This document shows positions 50,057-58,619 of a stretch of DNA of 59,851 nucleotides, one piece after another (position 1 is the first letter of the stretch; every line of letters begins with the position of its first letter). The notes beneath the pieces were generated by a model, which searched no databases, was not told where the DNA came from, and saw only the letters and a list, made by a program, of their open reading frames with translations. Made by a program: the position numbers and the translations under genes. The stretch comes from JAFANK01 sp036741695 (GTDB lineage Bacteria; Vulcanimicrobiota; Vulcanimicrobiia; Eremiobacterales; Eremiobacteraceae): positions 1 through 59,851 of the forward strand of contig DAINRU010000011.1 of the NCBI GenBank assembly GCA_036741695.1, read 5' to 3'.

Positions 50057-50638
50057 ATGATGCATCGAGCCGCGTCCGCATATGGGAGGGACATCCGCGA
50101 GATCGCCTTGGAGAAAATAACTCTCATCCCCATCAACGGCGTTGAATCCGATCTGTGCGAGCGACTCGCTCCATGTCTGGAAGAACGATTCTTCCATAAG
50201 TTCGCAGTCGAAAAGCCGCTCACCCTCTCGCCGACGCAGGCAAACTCCATCCGCCGTCAGTTCTTTCTCAATACCGTGTTCAATCGAATGCTCGCCGCAT
50301 ACCCTGCTCGCGACGGCCTGCTGCTCGGCATCATGGGCAGCGATCTCTACAAGACGTCGCACAACTTCATCTTCAGCGACGCGAGCGAAACCGACCGGGT
50401 GGCGGTCGTCTCCACCTTCCGGCTCAAACCCGAGTTCTATAACGAGCCGGCCGACGACAGCGCGCTTTTCAACCGCACGCTCAAGGAGTGCGTCCACGCG
50501 CTTGGGCATTCGTTCGGCCTCAAACACTGCTATAACACGCGCTGCGCGATGTACTACAGCCATTCGATCTTCGACACAGATACCAAGCTGACGTACTTCT
50601 GCGACACCTGCGACAAGCGCGTCCGCGCCAACCGCTAG
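50057..50638 (+). CDS. amzA: Archaemetzincin-like protein with altered catalytic motif
   Basis: A 193-residue metzincin of the archaemetzincin family. The zinc ligands His147, His151 and His157 stand in HALGHSFGLKHC, and the second metal site has Cys158, Cys163, Cys182 and Cys185 with Met165 of the Met-turn, all at family spacing. The general base normally found in HExxH is Ala148 here (codon GCG, one base from GAG), so the protein is expected to be inactive as a peptidase or to carry an error. Two adjacent ATGs (50057, 50060) follow GAAGG closely. It shares the CTAG stop palindrome with the convergent NUDIX gene. Confidence 0.85.
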   Translation: MMHRAASAYGRDIREIALEKITLIPINGVESDLCERLAPCLEERFFHKFAVEKPLTLSPTQANSIRRQFFLNTVFNRMLAAYPARDGLLLGIMGSDLYKTSHNFIFSDASETDRVAVVSTFRLKPEFYNEPADDSALFNRTLKECVHALGHSFGLKHCYNTRCAMYYSHSIFDTDTKLTYFCDTCDKRVRANR

Positions 50639-51171
50639 CCGATACCGGTCTCGCCCGTCCGCATGGCCCAGGCGAGCGCGATCTGCGTCTTCGCATCCGG
50701 CAACTCGTCGCGAGTGACGAGCCGCCAAGCCTCATCGATGTCGAAGCTGCGCACTTCTATCTGCTCGCTCTCTTCCGGGTTTGATTCACCTGGCTTGAGC
50801 CCCTCGGCGACGAACAGGTGCAAGAGCTCCGTGCAAAAACCTGGTGCCGTGTAGAAACTCCACAGCTTGCGCAAGCGCTGGGCTCGATAGCCTGTCTCCT
50901 CGATCAGCTCGCGCGTCGCGCAGGCGAGCGGGTCCTCACCGGCCTCAAGTTTGCCTGCGGGGACTTCCCACATCGCCCGTCCGATCGCTGGGCGGTACTG
51001 GTGCACGAGCACGATGCTGCGCGGCGCGGGCATGGCGATGATCGCGACCCCGCCGCGGTGCTCGACGACCTCAATATCGGAGCGGTATCCGTTGTGATAC
51101 TCGATGGAATCGACGCGCAGGTTGACGACCCGGCCCTCGTAGACGCGGCGGGTGCCGTGAACTGTGACCAC
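50635..51171 (-). CDS. NUDIX hydrolase (ADP-ribose pyrophosphatase-like)
   Basis: A 178-residue NUDIX protein. The box GKLEAGEDPLACATRELIEE (starting Gly73) continues ETGY and fits Gx5Ex7REUxEExGU. WEVPAGKLEAGE upstream, the VVLVHQYRPAI-like strand and AEGLKPGESNPEESEQIEV fit the ADP-ribose pyrophosphatase group. I chose GTG 51171, preceded by GGGAGGAG; the open frame continues to 51429 but has no coding pattern. It is divergent from the thiolase gene. It hydrolyses a nucleoside diphosphate linked to X; ADP-ribose is the likely substrate. Confidence 0.88.
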   Translation of the reverse strand: MVTVHGTRRVYEGRVVNLRVDSIEYHNGYRSDIEVVEHRGGVAIIAMPAPRSIVLVHQYRPAIGRAMWEVPAGKLEAGEDPLACATRELIEETGYRAQRLRKLWSFYTAPGFCTELLHLFVAEGLKPGESNPEESEQIEVRSFDIDEAWRLVTRDELPDAKTQIALAWAMRTGETGIG

Positions 51172-51259
51172 GAAACTGCTCCTCCCGACAGGGCGGTGAC
51201 TCGCGCCTATCAGTTCCCGCGCGACGTCGGCAAAGCCCCGCCCGTTTTTCGAGGAATTC

Positions 51260-52465
51260 ATGAGAGAAGTTGTCATTGTCGCTGCGGCGCGAACGCCCAT
51301 CGGCAAATATGGCGGCGCCCTGCGCCACGTCCGGCCCGACGATATGTCGGCCGTTGTGATGCGCGCCCTGGCGGAGCGCTCCAAGACCGATCCCGGCGAC
51401 GTCGAGGACGTCATGTGGGGATGCAGCAATCAGGCCGGTGAGGACAACCGCAACGTCGCGCGCATGGCGCTTCTGGCGGCGGATTTTCCGGAGACGGTCG
51501 CCGGTACCACGCTCAACCGCCTGTGCGGATCGGGCCTGCAGGCGATCAACAGCGCCACGCATGCGATCGCAAGCGACTGCGGCGACATCTTCATCGCCGG
51601 CGGCGTCGAAAGCATGACGCGCGCGCCGTACGTCATGCCCAAACCGGAGGCCGAATTCGCGCGCGCTCCGCAGCTCTTCGACACGACGCTGGGTGCGCGC
51701 ATGTACAACCCCAAGCTGACCGCTCGGGGATATCCGCCGATCAGCATGGGCGAGACGGCCGAGAACGTCGCCGAGCGCTATAAGATCGGGCGCGTCGAGC
51801 AAGACGAGTTCGCCTATGCGAGCCAGCACAAGACGGGCGCAGCGCAGCAGTCGGGAGCGTTTGACACCGAGCTCGTCGGCGTGCAGGTGCCAGGCAACGG
51901 CAAAGCGGCGGCAACGCAGATCGTCATCAAGGACGAGCATCCGCGTCCGGATGTCACCATGGAGCAGCTCGCCAAGCTGAAGCCGGCGTTTCGCGAGGGT
52001 GGCTCGGTCACAGCCGGCAACTCGAGCGGCATCAATGACGGCGCTGCCGGTATCGTGCTGATGTCGGCCGAAGAGGCGAAACGGCGCGGCCTGCGCCCCA
52101 TGGCACGCATCGTGACGTCCGCGGTGGCGGGCGTGGATCCCAACTACATGGGTTTAGGACCGATCCCGGCCACCCAAAAAGCGCTTGTGCGCGCGAATTT
52201 GCGCATCGATGACGTCGATCTCATCGAGCTCAACGAGGCCTTCGCGTCGCAGTCGCTGGCCTGCGTGCGCGAGCTTGAGATCCCTAGGGAGCGCGTCAAC
52301 GTCAACGGCGGTGCGATAGCGCTCGGCCATCCGCTCGGTTGCAGCGGCGCGCGCATCCTGGTGACGTTGCTGCACGCGATGGCGGCACGTGGTGCCAAAC
52401 GCGGCCTGGCAACCATGTGCATCGGCGTGGGCCAAGGCATCGCCACGATCGTCGAGCGTGTCTAA
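51260..52465 (+). CDS. Acetyl-CoA C-acyltransferase (thiolase)
   Basis: A 401-residue thiolase. Cys89 in NRLCGSGLQAI is the acyl-accepting nucleophile, GHPLGCSGAR holds the His, and the C-terminal CIGVGQG holds the second Cys. NEAFASQSLACVRELE is also typical. Length and motifs suit either the degradative (FadA/PcaF) or biosynthetic subgroup; the N-terminus REVVIVAAARTPIGKYGGAL favours FadA/PcaF-like enzymes. It is followed by an aldehyde dehydrogenase 65 nt downstream, with a hairpin repeat between, so they may form separate units. Confidence 0.92.
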   Translation: MREVVIVAAARTPIGKYGGALRHVRPDDMSAVVMRALAERSKTDPGDVEDVMWGCSNQAGEDNRNVARMALLAADFPETVAGTTLNRLCGSGLQAINSATHAIASDCGDIFIAGGVESMTRAPYVMPKPEAEFARAPQLFDTTLGARMYNPKLTARGYPPISMGETAENVAERYKIGRVEQDEFAYASQHKTGAAQQSGAFDTELVGVQVPGNGKAAATQIVIKDEHPRPDVTMEQLAKLKPAFREGGSVTAGNSSGINDGAAGIVLMSAEEAKRRGLRPMARIVTSAVAGVDPNYMGLGPIPATQKALVRANLRIDDVDLIELNEAFASQSLACVRELEIPRERVNVNGGAIALGHPLGCSGARILVTLLHAMAARGAKRGLATMCIGVGQGIATIVERV

Positions 52466-52483
52466 GCGAACGACGCAAAAACC

Positions 52484-52510
52484 TTGAAGCAACGGACCTT
52501 CAGGTCCGTT
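52484..52510 (+). repeat. Hairpin repeat H8 in a gene leader
   Basis: TTGAAGC followed by AACGGACCTTCAGGTCCGTT (52491-52510). It ends 20 nt before the aldehyde dehydrogenase ATG, with GAAGGA between, in the same orientation as the gene. Confidence 0.85.
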
Positions 52511-52530
52511 CAACTAATGAAGGAACCCTC

Positions 52531-54015
52531 ATGACCACCGCTACCGCTAAGACCAAGCACGACCTCCTCATCAACGGCGAACACATCGCGCCGGCCAGCG
52601 GCGAGTACACGGACGTGCTCAATCCGGCGACCGGAGAGGTCATCGCATCGGTGGCAGCAGCGGGCATCCACGATGCCGATCTCGCCGTCGATGCGGCGCG
52701 CAAGGCCCTCAGCGGAAAATGGGCGACGATGGCGCCGGCGCGACGCGCGCGCGTGCTCAACAAGATGGCCTCGCTCATCGCCGAGCGCATCGATGCGCTT
52801 GCCGAGCTCGAGACGCGCAACAGCGGGAAGACCATCTCCGGCTCCAAGGCGGAGATCGGCCAGGTGGTCGAGGACTTCGAGTTCTACGCCGGCGCCGTCA
52901 CGAAGATCATGGGAAACACCATCCCAGCGCCGCCCAACTTCTTCAATTACACGCTCAAAGAACCGGTCGGCGTCTGCGCGCAGATCATCCCCTGGAACTA
53001 CCCGCTGCTCATGGCAGCATGGAAGGTGGCGCCGGCGCTGGCAGCCGGGTGCACGGTCATCCTGAAGCCCGCATCGCCCACGCCTTTGACCGCGCTCGAG
53101 CTCGGCAAGATCGCGCTCGAAGCGGGTTGCCCGCCAGGCGTGGTCAACGTGCTGCCTGGCCCCGGCGCCGTCATCGGTGCGCATCTCGCTGGGCACGCGG
53201 GGGTGGATAAGATCGCCTTCACCGGCGAGACGGCCACGGGCAGGACGATCATGGAGATCGCCGCCTCGACCATCAAGCGCGTCACGCTCGAGCTCGGCGG
53301 CAAGTCCCCGAACATCGTCTTCGACGACGCAGACCTTGAAGCAGCAGCGGCCGGCGCGTTGCATGCGATTTTCTACAACGCCGGTCAGTCCTGCGACGCC
53401 CGCTCGCGCATTCTCGTTCACGAATCCGTGCGCGACGCGTTCGCCGCCTCGTTCGTCGCCAAGACCAAAGCGCTCAAGGTCGGCGACCCGATGGATCCGG
53501 CGCAGCACGTCGGTGCGATCATCTCCAAGCGCCAGCTTGAGAAGATCGAAGGCTACATCGGCATCGGTCAGCAAGAGGGCGCGACGCTGTCGTGCGGTGG
53601 TACGCGCGCCGATGGTCCGCTGGCACGCGGCAACTTCCTCATGCCGGCAGTGCTCGACCGGGTGACCAACTCGATGCGGGTCGCGCAGGAAGAGATCTTC
53701 GGTCCGGTCGCCGTCATCACCACCTTCAAGGACGAGAAGGACGCGATCGCCATCGCCAACGACTCGATCTATGGCTTGGCGGCATCGGTGTGGACGAAGG
53801 ATGGGTCGCGCGCGCAGCGCGTCGCGGCCGCGCTGCGCTCGGGCGGCGTCGGCATCAACACTCCGATCTCGATCTTCCCCGGCGTACCGTTCGGGGGCTA
53901 CAAGCAGTCGGGGTTCGGTCGCGAGCTCGCGATGCAGACGCTCGACCTCTACGCTGAGACCAAGGGCGTTGTGATGTACACGGGTACGAAGCCGATCAAC
54001 CTGTTCGGCGTGTGA
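52531..54015 (+). CDS. Aldehyde dehydrogenase (betaine-aldehyde-type)
   Basis: A 494-residue NAD(P)-dependent aldehyde dehydrogenase. Catalytic Cys288 (GQSCDARSR), Glu254 (LELGGKSP) and PWNYPLL and TGETATG for the cofactor and loop are present. The overall pattern, with GIHDADLAVDAARKAL and the final FGGYKQSGFGRE, fits betaine-aldehyde or gamma-aminobutyraldehyde dehydrogenases. The start at ATG 52531 has GAAGGA upstream; a longer open frame to 52339 overlaps the thiolase end and is rejected. It lies between the thiolase and the patatins. The physiological substrate is not known. Confidence 0.9.
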   Translation: MTTATAKTKHDLLINGEHIAPASGEYTDVLNPATGEVIASVAAAGIHDADLAVDAARKALSGKWATMAPARRARVLNKMASLIAERIDALAELETRNSGKTISGSKAEIGQVVEDFEFYAGAVTKIMGNTIPAPPNFFNYTLKEPVGVCAQIIPWNYPLLMAAWKVAPALAAGCTVILKPASPTPLTALELGKIALEAGCPPGVVNVLPGPGAVIGAHLAGHAGVDKIAFTGETATGRTIMEIAASTIKRVTLELGGKSPNIVFDDADLEAAAAGALHAIFYNAGQSCDARSRILVHESVRDAFAASFVAKTKALKVGDPMDPAQHVGAIISKRQLEKIEGYIGIGQQEGATLSCGGTRADGPLARGNFLMPAVLDRVTNSMRVAQEEIFGPVAVITTFKDEKDAIAIANDSIYGLAASVWTKDGSRAQRVAAALRSGGVGINTPISIFPGVPFGGYKQSGFGRELAMQTLDLYAETKGVVMYTGTKPINLFGV

Positions 54016-54050
54016 CGCAAAATCTCGACACAGTGCATAGGGAGCCACGT

Positions 54051-55337
54051 ATGACGGTTTCACGCGGCGAGTTTGTCGCATTACTATCGGCGCTCAGCGC
54101 TGCGGGTCTACCGGTGACGGCCGAAGCGGCGCAGCCTCCGTGGTATCCGCTCCCGCCGCGGCTTCCCATCGGCAAGGGCCGGGCGCTTGTGCTCAGCGGT
54201 GCCGGCGCACGCGGCGCGTATGAAGCCGGCGCGCTCAAGTGGCTGTTCAGAAACGCGGCGCACGACGGACCGCCGTTCAATGTGATTTGCGGAACGTCGG
54301 CCGGCGCGATCAATGCTGCGTTCGCGTCCGAGGGGACCCCAGGCGCCATTCAGCAGACCGAAAAGCTCTGGAGAGCTATGCCGAGCGCAAACGTGGTCCA
54401 GTTGGAGCCGCCGTTCCAGGACTTGGCCGAGGCCGGCCAGATCATGTGGGAGGGTTCACGGCATGGCTTCCCGGCAAGGATCGCATTCCTCAACCGGGCG
54501 CGCGAGAAAGTCAATGACGCCGGGCCGCCCGAGCAGCTGGCCAAGTATCTGGGTGTCGTCGACGAAGCGGGCATCACCGCGCTCGTCAAACAGTACCCGA
54601 TCAATATCGACGCGCTACAGTCAAGCCTGCTCGTCACAGCGACGAATCTCACGCGTAGGAGCGCCGACACGTTCTACACGTTCGTCGGCCCGCAGGCCGC
54701 GATCCACGAGGCCATGTTCCTCGATAGGACCGCGCCCACGTCGCGACTTCAAGGCCATGGCAGCGCGCCGCCGTTGCGACCACGGCCACCGTTGCGTCAC
54801 GCGCTGACCCAAGACAATCTCGTGGCCGCGGTGATGGCCTCTGCCGCCATCCCCGGAGTGTTCGCTCCTGTCCCGGTTCCGATCGCGCAATCGACCAGCG
54901 CCGATCTCTATGTCGATGGCGGCGTCGCCAATAACACGCCGATCGGCCTGGCGGCCGACGCGGGAGCCAACGACATAACGATGCTGGTGACGGACGCACC
55001 CGATGAACTGCCCGCAATGCCGAACAATCTGCCTGGCGTCTTGCAGGCGTCATTCGCCATCATGGAGCAACGGATATTTCAAAACGATATCACGCTCACA
55101 TTTGCGAGAAACCTGCTCACCCGGCTGCACGACATGCGCGGCCTCAATGAGACGGTACAGATGTATATCGACGCGTTGCAACAACAGAATTGGAAGCCTC
55201 TGACATTGCGCTTGATCCGCCCACGAACGCCGCTCAGCCTGACATTGATGGGTTTCAACGATCAAGCTGGTATCGACACCGCTTTCGACCAGGGATACGC
55301 GGACGCGCAGCATCCCTGGGTTTATTCGATGGAATAA
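54051..55337 (+). CDS. Exported patatin-like phospholipase (copy 1)
   Basis: A 428-residue patatin-like acyl hydrolase. The oxyanion motif is LSGAGARGAYEAGALKWLF (about 49-66), the nucleophile elbow is GTSAG (Ser83), and the catalytic Asp is in VDGGVANNTPIGLA. The N-terminal 27 residues have hydrophobic character and end AEAA, compatible with a signal peptide. The ATG has GGGAG 6 nt before. The next gene encodes a second patatin of exactly the same length, so the pair arose by duplication. It probably cleaves acyl groups from lipids at or outside the membrane. Confidence 0.88.
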   Translation: MTVSRGEFVALLSALSAAGLPVTAEAAQPPWYPLPPRLPIGKGRALVLSGAGARGAYEAGALKWLFRNAAHDGPPFNVICGTSAGAINAAFASEGTPGAIQQTEKLWRAMPSANVVQLEPPFQDLAEAGQIMWEGSRHGFPARIAFLNRAREKVNDAGPPEQLAKYLGVVDEAGITALVKQYPINIDALQSSLLVTATNLTRRSADTFYTFVGPQAAIHEAMFLDRTAPTSRLQGHGSAPPLRPRPPLRHALTQDNLVAAVMASAAIPGVFAPVPVPIAQSTSADLYVDGGVANNTPIGLAADAGANDITMLVTDAPDELPAMPNNLPGVLQASFAIMEQRIFQNDITLTFARNLLTRLHDMRGLNETVQMYIDALQQQNWKPLTLRLIRPRTPLSLTLMGFNDQAGIDTAFDQGYADAQHPWVYSME

Positions 55338-55385
55338 AACGGAAAAATACGAGCAACACGAAGCCCTCCGAAGGAGCCACGGTCT

Positions 55386-56672
55386 ATGTTATCACGTAGC
55401 CAGTTCGTCACATTGTTCTCGGCGCTGGGCGCCGCACTCGCCCCGCAAGCGGCGCGCGCCGCCGAGCAGCCGCCGTGGTATCCGCTGCCGCCGGCCATCC
55501 CGCTCAGCAAGGGGCGAGCCCTCGTGCTCAGCGGCGCGGGCGCACGCGGTGCCTACGAAGCGGGGGTCTTAAAGTGGCTTTTCCGTGACGTCCAAAACAG
55601 GGCTCAGCCGTTCGACGTGATCTGCGGAACGTCGGCCGGCGCCATCAATTCAGCGTTTGCTGCCCAGGGAACGGCCGAAGCGATCGGGCAGACTGAACAG
55701 CTCTGGAAGAGCATGCCGTCCTCTAACATCATCCAGTTCGAACCGCAGGTCCAGGATCTGGTGGACGCGGCCAAGCAGATGCAAGAGGCCGGCAAGCACG
55801 GTTATCCTGCGAAGTTCAGGTACATCAACGCCGCCCGTCTCGATATCAAAGCCGTGGGACCGCCGGAAACGCTCACCACGCTCATGAGCATCCTGCAAGA
55901 TAACGGCATCGATGCCTTGGTCAAGAAGTATCCGCTGAGCCTCGATGCGCTGCAGACGTCGCTCCTCGTGACTGCGACCAACGTCACCGAACTTACCTCA
56001 GACTCGTTCTACAAGTTCATCGGGCCGCAGGCTGCGACGCACGAGCAACACTTTCTCGCCCGCACGGCACCTAGGGCGCGCCTTCAGGCAGCGGGCCAGG
56101 CGCCGGAGCTCGGCGGTCCCGCGTCTTTGCACCACGCGTTGACGCCGGACAACTTCATCGATGCGGTGCTCGCCTCAGCGGCAGTCCCGGGCGTCTTCCA
56201 GCCGGTGGCGGTCAAGCGGGTTGAGACGAGCGATACCAACCTCTACGTCGACGGCGGCGTGGCGAACAACACGCCCATCGGCTTAGCGGTCGCCGCCGGC
56301 GCGAACGACATCACGGTCATCATGGCCACGGCGCAGAACGAACGGCCGAAGCCGCCCACAAACTTGCTGTTGCTCATCCAGGCCACGAACACCATCATGC
56401 AGCGGCGGATCCTCGAGAGCGACGCGCTCTTGGCGCTGGCCCAAAACCTGCTCGCCAAAAGGCACGACTGGTCTGGTCTCAGCGCGCCAACGCGCTCGTA
56501 TCTCGAAGCGCTCCACGAGCGCGACTGGAAGCCCATCACGCTGCGCTTGATCCGGCCGCGTGATCCGCTCGAACTCACCATGATGGGGTTCAACGATCAG
56601 CAGGGCATCGATGCGGCATTCGACCAAGGGTACTCAGACGCGCAAGACGAGTGGGTGTATACGATCGGCTAA
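55386..56672 (+). CDS. Exported patatin-like phospholipase (copy 2)
   Basis: A 428-residue homologue of the gene at 54051, with the same order of motifs: LSGAGARGAYEAGVLKWLF, GTSAG (Ser83), VDGGVANNTPIGLA. The first 27 residues again resemble a signal peptide ending RAAE. The ATG has GAAGGAG upstream. Differences are spread over the whole length with a cluster around residues 225-250. It lies 48 nt after copy 1, so both are probably on one transcript. The substrate is unknown. Confidence 0.88.
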   Translation: MLSRSQFVTLFSALGAALAPQAARAAEQPPWYPLPPAIPLSKGRALVLSGAGARGAYEAGVLKWLFRDVQNRAQPFDVICGTSAGAINSAFAAQGTAEAIGQTEQLWKSMPSSNIIQFEPQVQDLVDAAKQMQEAGKHGYPAKFRYINAARLDIKAVGPPETLTTLMSILQDNGIDALVKKYPLSLDALQTSLLVTATNVTELTSDSFYKFIGPQAATHEQHFLARTAPRARLQAAGQAPELGGPASLHHALTPDNFIDAVLASAAVPGVFQPVAVKRVETSDTNLYVDGGVANNTPIGLAVAAGANDITVIMATAQNERPKPPTNLLLLIQATNTIMQRRILESDALLALAQNLLAKRHDWSGLSAPTRSYLEALHERDWKPITLRLIRPRDPLELTMMGFNDQQGIDAAFDQGYSDAQDEWVYTIG

Positions 56673-56675
56673 GCG

Positions 56676-57329
56676 CTACGCTTGGGCGAGGTCTGTGACC
56701 ATGCGGTCGCTCAGGCGCTCGATGATCTCCGCCTCCGCCCTCGCGCGTTCCATCGCGTCATCGAGCGTCGGCGCGGCGCTGCCAGGCACGCTCAGCACCA
56801 TGACGTAAAACTTGTCCGGCTGCGCGAACAGCGGCTCGACGTGCACGTCGCGCTGCCCGCCGTCCTCGCTGCGGAAGATATAGCGCAGGCCGGCGAACGA
56901 GCAGGTGCCGGCGATGGCGTTCCACTCTTGGCGCGGCGGGGCATGGCGCAGCAGGACGCTCGTCGGATTCAAGCCCTCCATCGCCTGGATCGTGCCCGCA
57001 CCGTCGATGCGCACGTGGAACGGCGCCGCGTATTGCACGATCGGGACCACTTTATCGATGACGCTACGCATGCGGTCGATGGCGTCGAACGGCGAATTGG
57101 GATTGTTCTCCACCGTCTCGACCTTGGTCTGATCGATGAGCAGCATGCGCCCGCGCGGCGGGTCGGAGAAGATCACCCCACCAGGGATCTGCTGCAGCGA
57201 CGGGTAGTCGGAGTGCAGCTCGCGCAGCAGATCCGCTTGCGCGTTGGCGGAAAGTGGCGCAGCCGGCGCTGGGCGGTACAGACCGAGCGAGAGTTTCAGA
57301 AACGAGAATGGACCGAGTTTGATGGCAAT
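56676..57329 (-). CDS. Protein of unknown function with uncertain start
   Basis: A roughly 217-residue protein, no signal peptide. The coding character is clear from IKLGPFSFLKLSLGLYRP to the end and contains YPSLQQIPGGVIFSDPPRGRML and MERARAEAEIIERLS. I do not recognise the family; size and pattern are reminiscent of cytoplasmic proteins with a TIGR04255-like fold, which is only a guess. No ATG, GTG or TTG occurs in frame near the probable N-terminus; GGGGAG sits immediately before ATT (57329) and 6 nt before ATC (57323), suggesting a non-standard start, or a frameshift near the ATG at 57334 in another frame. It is divergent from the E1alpha gene. Confidence 0.5.
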   Translation of the reverse strand: MAIKLGPFSFLKLSLGLYRPAPAAPLSANAQADLLRELHSDYPSLQQIPGGVIFSDPPRGRMLLIDQTKVETVENNPNSPFDAIDRMRSVIDKVVPIVQYAAPFHVRIDGAGTIQAMEGLNPTSVLLRHAPPRQEWNAIAGTCSFAGLRYIFRSEDGGQRDVHVEPLFAQPDKFYVMVLSVPGSAAPTLDDAMERARAEAEIIERLSDRMVTDLAQA

Positions 57330-57506
57330 CTCCCCATGATGCGGTGGCGTGCTCCCGCCGAGTGAAAGGAAGCATCCGCGAGGTAGACAGTATGCCAGAT
57401 TGCGGCGCTGCGACCCTGCCCGGCGTGCGCTTGTGCCCACCAAAGGTAATACCAAACGTGCGTAAGAACCGATAATTCGAGTATCCAGATTCTCCCGGAG
57501 GCATGC

Positions 57507-58604
57507 ATGGACATCAAACCGTTCACCGCGGAGCCGATTCGCGTTCTCGCATACGATGGCTCGCCCGTCGAGAACGTCGACAAGATCGGCATCAGCAAGG
57601 ACGAGTGGCTCAAGATGTATCGCTGGCTCGTCTTCGTGCGCGGTGTCGACGACCGCGGTTACATCCTCGTGCGTCAAGGGCGCGCAGGTTTCTACGCGCA
57701 GATCGCAGGCCAGGAGGCCTCGCAGGTGGGCAGCGCACTGCCGCTGCTCAAAGATGACTGGATGTATCCCGACCACCGCTCGCAAGGAAGCATGCTCGTC
57801 AAGGGGCTGTCCGCGACGGAGTGGTTCGGCCACGTGCTGGGCAGGATGGCCGATCCCACGCAAGGCCGGCTCATGCCGCACGGTCCCGGTCGCAACGATC
57901 TGCACATCGTGCCGCCGTCATCCACCGTCGGCAACAAGATCACCGAAGCGGTCGGCACCGCCATGGCGCAGCGCATCAAGAAGCGTAAGGAGATCACCAT
58001 CACCTACATGGGTGACGGCGCGACGAGCGAAGGCGACTTCCACGTGGGCATGAACTTCGCCGCGGTCTTCAACGCACCGGTCATTATGTTCGTGCAGAAC
58101 AACCAGTATGCCATCTCCATGCGCACCGAGCAGCAGACCCACACGAAGACGATCGCCGAGAAGGCTAAAGCCTACGGCATGGAAGGCTTTTTGGTGGACG
58201 GCAATGACATTCTCGCCGTGTATTTGGTGACCAAGCATTGCGCCGACAAGGCGCGCGCGGGCAACGGACCAAGCCTCATCGAGGCCTACACCTATCGCTA
58301 CGGTCCGCACTCGTCCGCCGATGACGACACGCGCTACCGCCCCAAGGGCGAGCTCGAGATGTGGCGGACGCAGCGCGATCCGGTCACGCGCATGCGCAAG
58401 TTCCTCGAATTGAAAGGGCTATGGTCAGAGGATCAGGAGCAGAAACTGCAAGCCGATGTCAAGGCGCAGCTCGCACAGGCGATGGAAGAAGCCGAGAAGA
58501 GCCCGGCACCGGATCCCATGACCGTGCTCGACTACGCCTACGCCAAGCTCACCCCGCATCTCGAGTGGGAGCGTCAAGAGCTCGCCGCCGAGCTCGGCGT
58601 TTAG
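57507..58604 (+). CDS. 2-oxoacid dehydrogenase E1 component, alpha subunit
   Basis: A 365-residue thiamine-diphosphate enzyme subunit. The ThDP/Mg motif spans about 169-200 (GDGATSEGDFHVGMNFAAVF then NNQYAIS), with the phosphorylation-loop-like YRYGPHSSADDDTRYR near 262. The N-terminal KMYRWLVFVRGVDDR fits branched-chain/pyruvate dehydrogenase E1alpha. The SD for ATG 57507 is GGAGG with spacing of 6. The beta subunit starts 15 nt downstream and an E2 follows, giving the E1alpha-E1beta-E2 operon. Sequence alone does not distinguish pyruvate from branched-chain substrates. Confidence 0.9.
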   Translation: MDIKPFTAEPIRVLAYDGSPVENVDKIGISKDEWLKMYRWLVFVRGVDDRGYILVRQGRAGFYAQIAGQEASQVGSALPLLKDDWMYPDHRSQGSMLVKGLSATEWFGHVLGRMADPTQGRLMPHGPGRNDLHIVPPSSTVGNKITEAVGTAMAQRIKKRKEITITYMGDGATSEGDFHVGMNFAAVFNAPVIMFVQNNQYAISMRTEQQTHTKTIAEKAKAYGMEGFLVDGNDILAVYLVTKHCADKARAGNGPSLIEAYTYRYGPHSSADDDTRYRPKGELEMWRTQRDPVTRMRKFLELKGLWSEDQEQKLQADVKAQLAQAMEEAEKSPAPDPMTVLDYAYAKLTPHLEWERQELAAELGV

Positions 58605-58619
58605 GACCGGAGGACGATA

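Noticed and set aside
49994..50728. N-terminal extension of acpS
   Set aside because: The frame is open but overlaps the archaemetzincin gene on the other strand; AcpS proteins start at MIIGLGTD.
52510..54081. Long open frame antisense to the aldehyde dehydrogenase
   Set aside because: Shadow of high-GC codon usage; no start signal and no protein-like pattern.
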